A stretch of 16,146 nucleotides of DNA from the NCBI GenBank assembly GCA_002403175.1, contig DHHG01000192.1, positions 1 through 16,146 of the forward strand, given 5' to 3'. Position numbers and translations under genes: made by a program. How positions within the stretch are numbered: position 1 is the first letter of the stretch; every line of letters starts with the position of its first letter. Below the pieces are notes generated by a model. That model had not been told where the DNA came from, did not search any database, and was given only the letters and a program-made list of their open reading frames with translations. The stretch is from Syntrophaceae bacterium UBA4778 (lineage in GTDB: Bacteria > Desulfobacterota > Syntrophia > Syntrophales > UBA4778). Positions 1 through 6,845 of the stretch are shown in pieces.

Positions 1-2
1 TG

Positions 3-722
3 GTCGGCATGATCTTCGGTATTCCTTCAGGACGATTGAAAGGATTATACCTGACCATCGCTACATTGGCAGGGCAATTCATCATCGAATATATTCTCGT
101 TCACTGGGAATCCCTGACCCAGGGGACCATGGGGATTACCTTGCCCGAACCGACGATATTGGGCTGGTCCCTAAGAGGAGATCGCAGCTTCTTCTTTATA
201 ATTTTCTTGTGCCTGGCCGCCATGGTCTGGTGCGCCATCAATATCATGAGAACCCGATACGGCAGGGCATTTATCGCAATACGGGACAACGACCGGGCTG
301 CCGAGGGAATGGGGATACCGATCTTTCGGTATAAGCTGCTTTCCTTTGCGATCAGTTCCTTTTATGCGGGACTCGCCGGTTCACTATGGGCCTTCTATAT
401 GATCAGCATCACCACCGAGCCATTCACGCTGACGCTCTCCGTCGAGTATATCGCGATGGTAATCATCGGTGGGCTGGGAAGCATTTCCGGCGCGGTTTAC
501 GGCGCGATCTTCATCACATTGCTCAATGAAGGACTCCGCTGGCTCACGGATATACTGATGAATATGGGAGGGGCTGCCGGACTGAAGCTGACGATTGCCC
601 CTCTGAAAGAGCTTGTCTTCGGAATGTCTATCGTCCTGTTTATACTTTTCGAACCGCGGGGATTGGCCGAGGTGTGGAGGATCGTTCGCTCTAACTTCAA
701 GCTCTGGCCTTTTGCTTATTGA
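3..722 (+). CDS. livM: Branched-chain amino acid ABC transporter permease LivM (5' end outside window)
   Basis: This is the C-terminal part of a LivM-type inner-membrane permease, which with LivH forms the pore of the high-affinity Leu/Ile/Val (or related amino acid/amide) importer. The reading frame is open from base 3, so the gene begins before the window and the Met at base 9 is internal. About 240 residues are visible, with several hydrophobic segments. They include the family's cytoplasmic loop (FIAIRDNDRAAEGMGI followed by YKLLSFAISS), which contacts the ATPases, then the glycine-rich IIGGLGSISGAVYGA segment and a C-terminal FEPRGLAEVWR. Strong family resemblance is seen in both loop and tail. 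The gene stops 7 bases before livF, which fits one operon. The substrate cannot be told from the permease. Confidence 0.93.
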   Translation, partial: VGMIFGIPSGRLKGLYLTIATLAGQFIIEYILVHWESLTQGTMGITLPEPTILGWSLRGDRSFFFIIFLCLAAMVWCAINIMRTRYGRAFIAIRDNDRAAEGMGIPIFRYKLLSFAISSFYAGLAGSLWAFYMISITTEPFTLTLSVEYIAMVIIGGLGSISGAVYGAIFITLLNEGLRWLTDILMNMGGAAGLKLTIAPLKELVFGMSIVLFILFEPRGLAEVWRIVRSNFKLWPFAY

Positions 723-729
723 TGATCTT

Positions 730-1533
730 ATGAATAACGAAACTCTTCTACAATTGAACAATATCAGCGTGATCTATTCCGATGTCATTCAGGTCCTGCG
801 CGGGGTATCCCTGACCGTTCCCGAAAGGAGAATCATTTCTCTGCTGGGTAGCAACGGGGCCGGAAAGACAACAACGCTGAAAGCAATCTCCGGATTGCTG
901 AAAACGGAGAACGGCAAGGTCACAGACGGAGATATTACATTCAGCGGAAGATCCGTCCAGAACTCATCTCCTGAGGACATTACCAGACTGGGAATTATTC
1001 AGGTCCTGGAAGGGCGGCAACCGTTCAAATATCTGACCATTGAGGAAAACCTCAGGGTAGGTACCGCGACGCGCTGGGGAAAGCCCTATAAAAAGGATCT
1101 CGAAATGGTCTATGACTACTTTCCCCGATTGCGCGAACGCAGAAAAGGATTGGCCGGATATTGCAGTGGCGGAGAATTGCAGATGCTGGTTATGGGCAGG
1201 GCTTTAATGGCGCACCCGCGGCTGCTTCTGCTCGATGAACCATCACTTGGGCTTGCCCCTCTGGTTGTCGAGGAGATATTCAGGATAATTACCAGGATCA
1301 ATGAAGAGCAGCAGACCACGATTGTACTCGTGGAGCAGAATGCAAACATGGCCCTTCAAATCGCGCATTACGGTTATGTCATGGAGAATGGAAAGATCGT
1401 TATGGAGGGATCTTCCGATGAATTGAAGAGTAATCCCGACGTGAAAGAGTTCTACCTCGGCATGGGAGCCGCCGATCTCGTTAAATCCTATAAAGATGTC
1501 AAGTCCTATAAAAGGCGCAAACGCTGGCTTTAA
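730..1533 (+). CDS. livF: Branched-chain amino acid ABC transporter ATP-binding protein LivF
   Basis: This is a cytoplasmic ATPase that, paired with LivG, powers the LivHM permease. The protein has 267 residues, near or slightly above the usual LivF length. Visible motifs are Walker A GSNGAGKTT (about residues 40-48), the signature CSGGE (145-149), and Walker B LLLLDEP (165-171) followed by SLGLAP, which is typical of LivF. The switch position reads VLVEQN, with Gln where other ABC ATPases have His, as is normal in LivF. The open frame extends upstream of base 730 into livM, but ATG 730 (MNNETLLQL) sits just after the livM stop and gives the standard N-terminus. The basic tail, ending KRRKRWL, is longer than in E. 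coli LivF. The next gene lies 500 bases away, so this is probably the last gene of the liv operon. Confidence 0.95.
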   Translation: MNNETLLQLNNISVIYSDVIQVLRGVSLTVPERRIISLLGSNGAGKTTTLKAISGLLKTENGKVTDGDITFSGRSVQNSSPEDITRLGIIQVLEGRQPFKYLTIEENLRVGTATRWGKPYKKDLEMVYDYFPRLRERRKGLAGYCSGGELQMLVMGRALMAHPRLLLLDEPSLGLAPLVVEEIFRIITRINEEQQTTIVLVEQNANMALQIAHYGYVMENGKIVMEGSSDELKSNPDVKEFYLGMGAADLVKSYKDVKSYKRRKRWL

Positions 1534-1731
1534 CAGTTGCTGTGAAGCAGGGGGCTTGCGTCTGTTCATCCTTCGGATTAACAATATCGTGAAACAGCGC
1601 ATATCTTAATTTCAATTACTTACCCGAGTAAATTATCCATTTGATAAAATTTTCCTGTATAAGGCTCTATTTAAGAGAAGATTAGAGTCGGAAATGCGCA
1701 GCATTGATCGAAGTAGATAAAAACTTGATTA

Positions 1732-1788
1732 CACCTACAATGTTTCAGTAGTGGGTAGTTGTTAAAATTGAGAATTACAGATAGAAAG
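1732..1788 (+). repeat. Dispersed repeat copy C (partial)
   Basis: This 57-base block begins CACCTACAA. It aligns without gaps to the distal end of copy B (7797-7853), with about three quarters of bases identical by eye. Shared words include GTTTCAGT near the start and a GAT-GAAAG end. The proximal part of the repeat (the GGCAGAATATAGG core of copies A and B) is not clearly present upstream, so this is either a fragment or a strongly diverged copy. Confidence 0.5.
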
Positions 1789-1792
1789 CAAC

Positions 1793-1831
1793 GATGCCGC
1801 ACAGTTCACTGCGATATCGTTTCCCGGCATC
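1793..1831. repeat. Nested inverted repeats (potential hairpin or cruciform)
   Basis: GATGCCG at 1793-1799 pairs with CGGCATC at 1825-1831. Inside the resulting loop are two more palindromes: CAGTTCACTG (1802-1811) and CGATATCG (1812-1819). No run of T follows on either strand, so this is not a typical terminator. It starts five bases after repeat copy C ends. Confidence 0.45.
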
Positions 1832-2035
1832 TGAGGATTGGTTGCACTGAACCCTTAACAACAGAAATCTAACTTTAAATGTGGTACAACTCTTGGGGGC
1901 AGATCATCTGGTCAAGATTCTTTGAGTTGCTAAGACATTTCGAAGCTGATCTTTGTATTAGCCCATTCAAGAGTTTTTATGATATAAATAAACCGTAATT
2001 TAAAGAAATTAACAAATTCCTTGAAGGGGGCATCT

Positions 2036-2221
2036 ATGACGGTACTTGAATTAGATACCGACGAAAAGAAAGCTCTTCTGGCTATTCTCAAGAGATATTA
2101 TCCTGATCTTCAGCGTGAGCGTTCCAACACGGATGACCAAGATTACCGCAAAGATTTAGAGAGTCAAGAAAAGTGCATGGTCAAATTGATTAATCGCTTG
2201 AAGGAGGTATCCGACTCCTGA
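2036..2221 (+). CDS. Small acidic/helical protein of unknown function (61 aa)
   Basis: I do not recognise a named family, although short proteins beginning with a similar MTV-LELDTDEKKALL stretch are, as I recall, common in deltaproteobacteria. The protein is charged, with many Glu, Asp, Lys and Arg, has no signal peptide or membrane segment, and looks helical throughout; heptad-like Leu/Ile spacing near both ends could support dimerisation. The start is set by GAAGGGGG at 2023-2030, six bases before ATG 2036; the open frame reaches a TTG at 2021, but that codon lies upstream of the ribosome binding site. It stands alone, 500 bases after livF and followed by degraded DNA. No function is assigned. 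Confidence 0.6.
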   Translation: MTVLELDTDEKKALLAILKRYYPDLQRERSNTDDQDYRKDLESQEKCMVKLINRLKEVSDS

Positions 2222-2422
2222 TTATTGGAGCGCTTTAATTACTGTATACCCGATAAAGTCAATTCTATCATTTTTCAAACAGCTTAAATTCTTTTCTTTA
2301 AAGAGCGCCTTTCCGTCAAGGTAGGTCTGGATCGGTATGCTGCCTTTGTTCGCCCCAACGTGATTCCCTCGTCGGAAAGGGCCCAGTCAACCAGTACTGA
2401 CATTTTCAGATTTTCTGCATGA

Positions 2423-2497
2423 CATGGAGGCCGGGGCTGGTCAGAAGGAAGACTTGGAAAGGGTGCAACATTCTATTTCTCACTTCCAACCATGTAA
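2423..2497 (+). pseudogene. C-terminal remnant of a sensor histidine kinase
   Basis: Twenty-four codons end in a stop and read as the last strand of an HATPase_c domain: HGGR at the start, then LGKGATFYFSLPT before the stop. In intact kinases the order is an HGG-I/R-W stretch, a Ser/Glu stretch, and G-GATFYF-LP, which closes the ATP-binding fold (the G2 box). The frame is closed by TGA directly upstream and no other part of the kinase is recognisable, so this is a fragment. The match is short, but the motif order is specific. Confidence 0.55.
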
Positions 2498-2530
2498 ATC
2501 AGCCGCTTATTTCCATTCGCAACCACGTAT

Positions 2531-2693
2531 TGCCTCCTTTGGGGTCATCTCTGGTCATCTATGGGGCAGAATATAGGATAGGATTAATGCATCTCGGAAT
2601 GATGAAATTCACTCAGGAGAGTGAATGCTCCAAGATGCACCTACAAGTCCTCGCTCCACCGATGTTATTAAAAGTGAATATTACAAGATGAAT
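2531..2693 (+). repeat. Dispersed repeat copy A (about 163 bp)
   Basis: This matches copy B (7688-7853) along its whole length in the same orientation. It has TGCCTCCTT at the left edge, an exact 24-base identity at 2562-2585 (containing GGCAGAATATAGG), a diverged middle, the word ATGCACCTACAA around 2635-2646, and a similar AT-rich right end. In copy B the left edge is the complement of the recombinase ribosome binding site. Here no recombinase follows, and a histidine kinase remnant lies there instead. The middle of this copy forms a perfect hairpin (2608-2625) that copy B lacks. Confidence 0.75.
2608..2625. repeat. Perfect hairpin inside repeat copy A
   Basis: TTCACTC pairs perfectly with GAGTGAA around the 4-base loop AGGA. 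The corresponding part of copy B does not pair this way, so this structure is not a conserved feature of the repeat. Confidence 0.5.
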
Positions 2694-3046
2694 TGTTGGA
2701 TAAGGCACTCGTAATAAAATTTAGCCTCGAAAAAATTGATGATACAATTTGGGGTCTTGAAAGAAAAATCAAACCATACTGTAACAGGCAGAGTGTGACC
2801 TCTGTAGCTTCTGTACTGTAGCCCATTTCGCTGTCTGCTTTGCCAAATAATTCAAGACGCACATCGAAAATATGGTGCTACTTGGTCCTTCAACCTTTAT
2901 TCCGCTCCATCTCCAAAAATCCAAATAGTCCCTATCTGTTTGGAACTAATGAGGTTTGCGTACTTCCATTAAGTCACATCGACAGATGACAGGCTTGCAA
3001 CTCTGATATTGCCCAAGATATAAGAGTGCAATCGGCAATCTGAAGA

Positions 3047-3121
3047 TCACCAATACTTCAGACCGATATTCAGGGCAGTCAGGTTGATGTCACCGAGATC
3101 CGCACCAGCATAAAACTCGTC
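3047..3121 (-). pseudogene. Possible outer-membrane beta-barrel C-terminal remnant
   Basis: Twenty-four codons in one frame read as alternating polar and hydrophobic residues and end ALNIGLKYW before a stop. This looks like the last strand of an outer-membrane barrel, where a C-terminal aromatic residue is typical. A stop codon closes the frame directly upstream. The piece is very short, and chance similarity is quite possible. Confidence 0.2.
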
Positions 3122-3144
3122 TTACTTTGTTCGTCAAAATAAGT

Positions 3145-4174
3145 CTAGTACCCGGAATCCTTCAAGGATCTGAAGCTGACAAGTTTCTGCTGCTTCTCAT
3201 CCCACAAATTCAAAAAAAGCGACTTGAGACTTCTGCGGATGGTCAGGGGCATTACGGTTTGCATAATGGGCACTTCCTCGTAGCCCTGTTGCAGCTTATA
3301 GTTCGGAATACGGGGCAGAACATGGTGGATATGGTGCAGCCCGATATTGCTTGTGAACCACTGAAACACCTTGGGGAGCTTGTAATATGAACTCCCTTTC
3401 AAGGCGGCCTTCACCGGGTCCCAATTCTCATGACGCGACCAATACACGCCCTCGAATTGATGCTGAATGTAAAACAGCCACACACCCACGGCCCCAGCAA
3501 TCAGAATGATCGGCAGTTGAATTAGCATATAGGTCTTTAACCCAATCGTCAGGCTGGCTGCCAATATGACCAATAAAACAGCCAAATTGGTCACCGCCGC
3601 GCTGTAACGCTCATTTTTCCGTTCCCATTGGTGCAGGAAGCGCTGAGTAATCAAAAAAGAGTACCCTGGGCCGATTCCGAGGAAAACGAAAGGATTGCGA
3701 TAGAGCCTGTAAGCCAATCGCATTACCCTGGAAGCTGCCCGATATTCTTCAACGGTTAATGTCCAAATGTCTCCGACACCCCTGTGATCCAGATCCGCAT
3801 AGGTGCCGTGATGAATGAGGTGATTGTGTCGCCCAGTATGTAAACGGTGTAAAGGTCAATATGCCAGACAGATAACCAAGGATAGTATTGGCCTTCTGTG
3901 AGCTAAAAAAAGAACCGTGGGCGCAGTCGTGAAACAAAATAAATATGCGCACCAGAAAAAGGGATGCAATCAATATGAGCGGGAAAATATCCACAAAGGA
4001 ATACTTTTCCTCCACCATGTAAACAAGGATAATCCACAGAGCAATGTAAGGAATAAATGTGTTGATCAATTGCAGAATCGCCTGTCGCAGGTCCGGTTTA
4101 GCATACTGCGATAACGTTTTCCGCAAAGAATGTATTGTCAATTCATCGGGGAATCCGCCTTTATCCACAACCAT
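3145..4174 (-). pseudogene. Fatty acid desaturase, frameshifted
   Basis: This encodes a membrane di-iron fatty acid desaturase that would introduce a double bond into membrane lipid acyl chains. It is split into two frames: residues 1 to about 120 (4174 down to about 3835) and the rest (about 3835 to 3145). The first frame has hydrophobic segments and His box 1, HDCAHGSFF (about residues 82-90). The second frame continues RHNHLIHHGTYADLDHRG (box 2), a long hydrophobic hairpin, and GLHHIHHVLPRIPNYKL (box 3, HHxHH). Joining them at a one-base shift near 3830-3840, just before box 2, restores a protein of about 343 residues, the usual length. All the iron-ligand boxes survive, so the break may be recent, or a sequencing error. 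No clear ribosome binding site precedes ATG 4174, so the start is uncertain. Confidence 0.85.
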
Positions 4175-4477
4175 ATCACACCAATAGAAGTGTAACGCCT
4201 CATTCGTCGAACATAATTAGATATTGGTTTGGCCCAGCGACAAACAGCTAAACGGAGGAAACGATTTTCATACTTATTTGAAATACCAAAAAAAATAGCC
4301 ATGTCAAGCGGAATGAGTTTGCAACTGTACACAGCAGGCATTTCGAAAATGAAAATCAGAGCTTCGCGTATAGCACTTTTATGGATATTAATATCTTTGG
4401 TGATTAACGATTGAAACCTTGCATGCCTATAAGAAAAACTGGTTGGTCTTCCCCCGGAATTGTGGACAGTTCGAAAA
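4175..4477. other. Spacer between desaturase and IS fragment
   Basis: About 300 bases contain only one weak candidate, a + strand frame from ATG 4301 (or 4229) to 4414. It ends in a hydrophobic stretch (ASRIALLWILISLVI) and stops directly before the IS remnant. It could be the start of an exported protein cut off by the IS insertion, or chance. No promoter or terminator is clear. Confidence 0.35.
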
Positions 4478-4764
4478 GCTGCGACCGAGGCTCACAATAT
4501 GCCAGTGAAGACTTTCAGTCATTGCTGACACAATACTGCATGCGATGTAGCATGAGCCGGAAAGGCAACTGCTGGGATAATGCCCCGGTTGAAAGTTTCT
4601 TTGGCACTTTGAAGCGACAACTGGTATTCCATGAAAAATGCCTAACCCGCTTTCACGCTCGACAAAGTATTTTTGACTACATCGAGCGATTCTATAACCG
4701 TCGTCGCCTGCATTCGACTCTGGGCTATAAAAGTCCTCCTGCCTTTCCATGGTTCATTCCTTAA
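4478..4764 (+). pseudogene. IS3-family transposase (OrfB) C-terminal fragment
   Basis: This is the last third of an IS3-family DDE transposase (rve fold). Visible are the second catalytic Asp within [29 protein letters not shown] with the catalytic Glu, and [20 protein letters not shown] near the C-terminus, all hallmark OrfB words. The first catalytic Asp, the HTH part and OrfA are missing. The open frame begins at 4411, but resemblance starts only around the DRG motif, so that is where the deletion breakpoint lies. I could not identify terminal inverted repeats. The remnant is inactive and marks past IS activity here. Confidence 0.85.
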
Positions 4765-5004
4765 AGTTACAATATCAAATTATAAATTCTTATACATGAA
4801 CTCATGGTAGGAGGAAGTGTTCACCTCTTGTCAATGCTTTACATTTTAAATAAAAACTGCAGATTATTTGATGAAAGAGATTACAGATAGGCGAGATTCC
4901 ATACTGATATAATGACACACTGAAAGGGAGCAAGTCCACAGCTGTACCATAATCCACTCCACCTCTACTGGAAAATCACTGAAGCGAAATGGACGGACTC
5001 CCGT
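4765..5004. other. Convergent spacer between IS fragment and PilZ fragment
   Basis: These 240 bases separate two converging coding remnants. I see no gene and no strong terminator, only AT-rich sequence. An 11-base word, ATTACAGATAG, recurs in repeat copy C, but nothing else aligns. Confidence 0.35.
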
Positions 5005-5262
5005 TCAAGCGGATATCCAATTTATCCCGGATACCTGATCCAGGGAGAACGCCGGGCTTATGGACATTTGGTAATTCCCGTCAAAGTTTACTGCCATGCC
5101 TGAGTCATCTGCGCGTAAGATTTTCCCTGTGACTGAAATCAAAATGAGGTCAGCTTGGGTCTCCGACAATTCCAGTGCCATCCTGATTTGAACGCAATCA
5201 CCTGGGGTCATTCCGGCAGGAGCAGCAGAGAAAAAGCCCCCTGCTGAGATGTTGCTGGTCAT
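5005..5262 (-). pseudogene. Truncated PilZ-domain protein
   Basis: Eighty-five codons resemble the second half of a PilZ domain, which binds cyclic di-GMP. TSNISAGGFF matches the (D/N)-x-S-x-x-G ligand motif, and further beta strands follow, with ISVTGKILRADDSGMAVNF resembling the barrel's end. The N-terminal arginine motif (RxxxR) needed for ligand binding is not in this frame. The same frame runs into a TAA at 5284-5286, seven codons before the ATG, and the residues between them still look plausible, which suggests an in-frame nonsense mutation. There is no ribosome binding site. The best reading is an inactivated or truncated PilZ gene; a short working protein is less likely. Confidence 0.5.
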
Positions 5263-5402
5263 GAGAAAGGCGGAGATTCGCGATTATTCGCTTAGGTAGT
5301 AGATTTCACCTGGTAATCTGCAATCCCGATCAGATCAAATTAGAATTGGGCTGGAAATTGATAACACATACGAAGTATTGACAGCTCTGGCGACGCCTTA
5401 AC

Positions 5403-5861
5403 TCAGATGGTCTCCATTTCGAGTTCACTTTTCACCAGGAAAATGGAGCAGGGCATCTTCCGGATTATCGCATCGTTACTGCTGCCGACCAGAAGGCGTT
5501 CGATACGGCCTTCTTCATGGGCACGCAAGATGACCAGGTCAATCTTTTCTTCCCCAAGAACCTTCAGAATCTCTTCAACAGGATCGCCTTCCTTAATAAT
5601 CCTTTTGATCTTTACTCCTTCATTTGTCTCGCCGCCGATAATATTATCCAGTTCCGCCTTAATTCTTTCCACGTCCTTCCTGCGCTCTTCCGCCTGCGAC
5701 ATTATGGGCAGATTCCAGCCTTGCAGCCATAAATTATCTATAACATGAATCACGGAAAGCTCAGCACCGTACTTTGCCGCCAGTGAAACCGCGCAATGAA
5801 CCGTCCTCTGACAATATTGAGTCATCCAACTCACAGCAAGTATTCTTTTAATATCTTCCAT
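5403..5861 (-). CDS. Universal stress protein (UspA family)
   Basis: This is a single-domain universal stress protein, a small cytoplasmic alpha/beta protein that often dimerises and in many members binds ATP during starvation or redox stress. The 152 residues match the family length. The N-terminus KRILAVSW is the first beta strand. The C-terminal part carries GDPVEEIL, LVILRAHEEG, LLVGSSNDAIIRKMPCSIFLVK, which corresponds to the G-S-S nucleotide loop and closing strand. The usual GxxG of ATP binders is degenerate, so ATP binding is uncertain. GGAGG sits six to eight bases before ATG 5861 and supports the start. The gene is intact among broken neighbours, so it may be functional and transcribed alone. 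Confidence 0.88.
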   Translation of the reverse strand: MEDIKRILAVSWMTQYCQRTVHCAVSLAAKYGAELSVIHVIDNLWLQGWNLPIMSQAEERRKDVERIKAELDNIIGGETNEGVKIKRIIKEGDPVEEILKVLGEEKIDLVILRAHEEGRIERLLVGSSNDAIIRKMPCSIFLVKSELEMETI

Positions 5862-6259
5862 TATCCGCCTCCCAGTCTAAATATTCAAAATCGTGCGGAA
5901 TCTGCCGATCTCTCTTTCGATCTCCATAATGCCAGATAACCATGCACAATCCAGCCGGACACAAATCCAATAATCACCTGAGATCCGGGTCCGAAAAGAT
6001 GGCCATGCGGATTCCCGATGCGACATACCGCCTTCAATTCGAATCAGCATTCGATTTCCGGCAGGTCCGGGAAATAATATCGTGCATATTTTAATATCCA
6101 AAAATACATATATACAAAATAAGGATATCTCTTATTTTTGGATGCTCCAAAACCTTAGTACCTGAGCCAAGGACAACCCTCTGGTAATCTACGAAATTTT
6201 CGGGACTGATGCCTGAAATGAAAATCAATAGTTTAGTCAATTCACATTTCTGTCCGCAA
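5862..6259. other. Stretch upstream of the universal stress protein gene
   Basis: About 400 bases have open - strand frames (5877-6101 and 6091-6330) without ribosome binding sites or recognisable motifs. The promoter of the stress protein gene must lie here, or further upstream if it is co-transcribed, but I see no clear -35/-10 pair. The DNA is probably degraded coding sequence. Confidence 0.3.
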
Positions 6260-6472
6260 TCAATAATCCAAATCCGGTGAGGAGCTCGTCGCTTTGTATT
6301 TAAACAGATACCACCCGATTTCATCCCCACGGAAACGTATTGAATTTGCTTTGTCCAACCCAGTAGGTCTCGGGTGTCCTTTTAGGAATTTAATGATCTG
6401 TCCCTGCCGTGCGCTCCATTCTTCTTTGGACAATTTAGATAAAAAAGGCTTCCCAGTACGCAACATAGTCAT
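6260..6472 (-). CDS. Unrecognised small protein (70 aa)
   Basis: I do not recognise this protein. It is basic and soluble-looking (KLSKEEWSARQGQIIKFLKG is its most gene-like stretch), with no signal peptide or membrane segment. Its ATG overlaps the TAA of the preceding 42-codon frame (TAATG), an arrangement typical of translational coupling. It may be a real small gene or the worn end of a larger gene that continues in another frame towards 6091. Confidence is low because there is no family match. Confidence 0.3.
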   Translation of the reverse strand: MTMLRTGKPFLSKLSKEEWSARQGQIIKFLKGHPRPTGLDKANSIRFRGDEIGWYLFKYKATSSSPDLDY

Positions 6473-6600
6473 TAAATGTTGATCCTTCCGCCCATTTTTT
6501 CAACAAGCAAACCCTTGTCCCGTTTAATGGCAGCCTGTTTTCGATCCTCAAAGGAACCTCTTAGCTTCGCTTGACCCAATATTTCTCCCCCTTCTATCAT
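6472..6600 (-). CDS. Unrecognised small basic protein (42 aa)
   Basis: This short frame encodes a strongly charged peptide containing GQAKLRGSFEDRKQAAIKRD, probably helical. An AAGGGGG stretch lies just inside the annotated start, so translation may instead begin at a TTG a few codons later. Its stop codon overlaps the start of the next frame. A similar RGSFEDRK-type word occurs, as I recall, in uncharacterised proteins, but I cannot name a function. Confidence 0.25.
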   Translation of the reverse strand: MIEGGEILGQAKLRGSFEDRKQAAIKRDKGLLVEKMGGRINI

Positions 6601-6845
6601 AAAAATTAAGACCGTGACCTCGGACTTCGAATACTCTGAGAAGTCCTAAACCTGAAGTGCTACATAGCCTTTAGATTTCGATTTGAAACCTGCATGAATT
6701 GATCAAAACTGTCTTTTATTTCTTTCAGGAAGGAGGGTAGCATATAACTTGCTATTTTTCTTTCCGTTTTCATTTTTAGGAATATTTTTGCTGGAATCTT
6801 ATAGCCCCAAAGATGGCTGACTTCAATCGGTAATGATGGACCGTA
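6601..6845. other. Downstream flank of the recombinase
   Basis: These 245 bases follow the recombinase stop. They contain the left 13-base inverted repeat arm (6804-6816) and a 37-codon - strand frame (6660-6773, starting MKTERKIASYML) with no recognised family. The frame lies just outside the arm and could be a passenger or a remnant. Nothing else is evident. Confidence 0.3.
6804..6816 (-). repeat. Left arm of 13-bp inverted repeat flanking the recombinase
   Basis: GCCCCAAAGATGG is the exact reverse complement of 7711-7723. It lies 29 bases beyond the recombinase stop codon. The pair encloses the gene closely on both sides. Confidence 0.6.

Larger units (their letters stand above)
1534..2035. 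other. Intergenic stretch with a partial dispersed repeat and a palindrome cluster
   Basis: No convincing gene is seen on either strand over about 500 bases, and I see no strong rho-independent terminator directly after livF. The stretch holds the partial repeat copy C (1732-1788) and, directly after it, a cluster of short inverted repeats (1793-1831). The last 60 bases are AT-rich and lead into the ribosome binding site of the next small ORF, so its promoter probably lies there. Confidence 0.5.
2222..3144. other. Gene-poor stretch with gene remnants and repeat copy A
   Basis: About 900 bases hold no intact gene that I can support. Inside are a 24-codon histidine kinase tail (2423-2497, + strand), the full dispersed repeat copy A (2531-2693), and a possible beta-barrel tail (3047-3121, - strand). 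Short open frames such as 2419-2691 (+) and 2668-2862 (-) lack ribosome binding sites and family resemblance. The stretch reads like the debris of several successive insertions and deletions. Confidence 0.5.

Noticed and set aside
1889..1908. CTCTTGGGGGCAGATCAT resembling the core of the dispersed repeat
   Set aside because: It matches about 14 of 18 bases, but the sequence on either side does not continue the repeat. It could be a trace but is too weak to call.
2230..2420. - strand frames over the kinase-upstream DNA that read like a soluble protein tail
   Set aside because: The reading needs a frameshift, matches no family I can name, and runs opposite to the better-supported kinase remnant.
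2419..2691. 90-codon + strand frame over the kinase remnant and repeat copy A
   Set aside because: The kinase motif is in a different frame, and this frame runs through a repeat, so it is a by-product.
4865..4895. Possible fourth copy of the dispersed repeat (ATTACAGATAG word)
   Set aside because: Only 11 bases match copy C, many such matches are expected by chance in a window this size, and the surrounding bases do not align.
5877..6101. 74-codon - strand frame just upstream of the stress protein gene
   Set aside because: It has no ribosome binding site and no recognisable motif. The close spacing alone is not enough.
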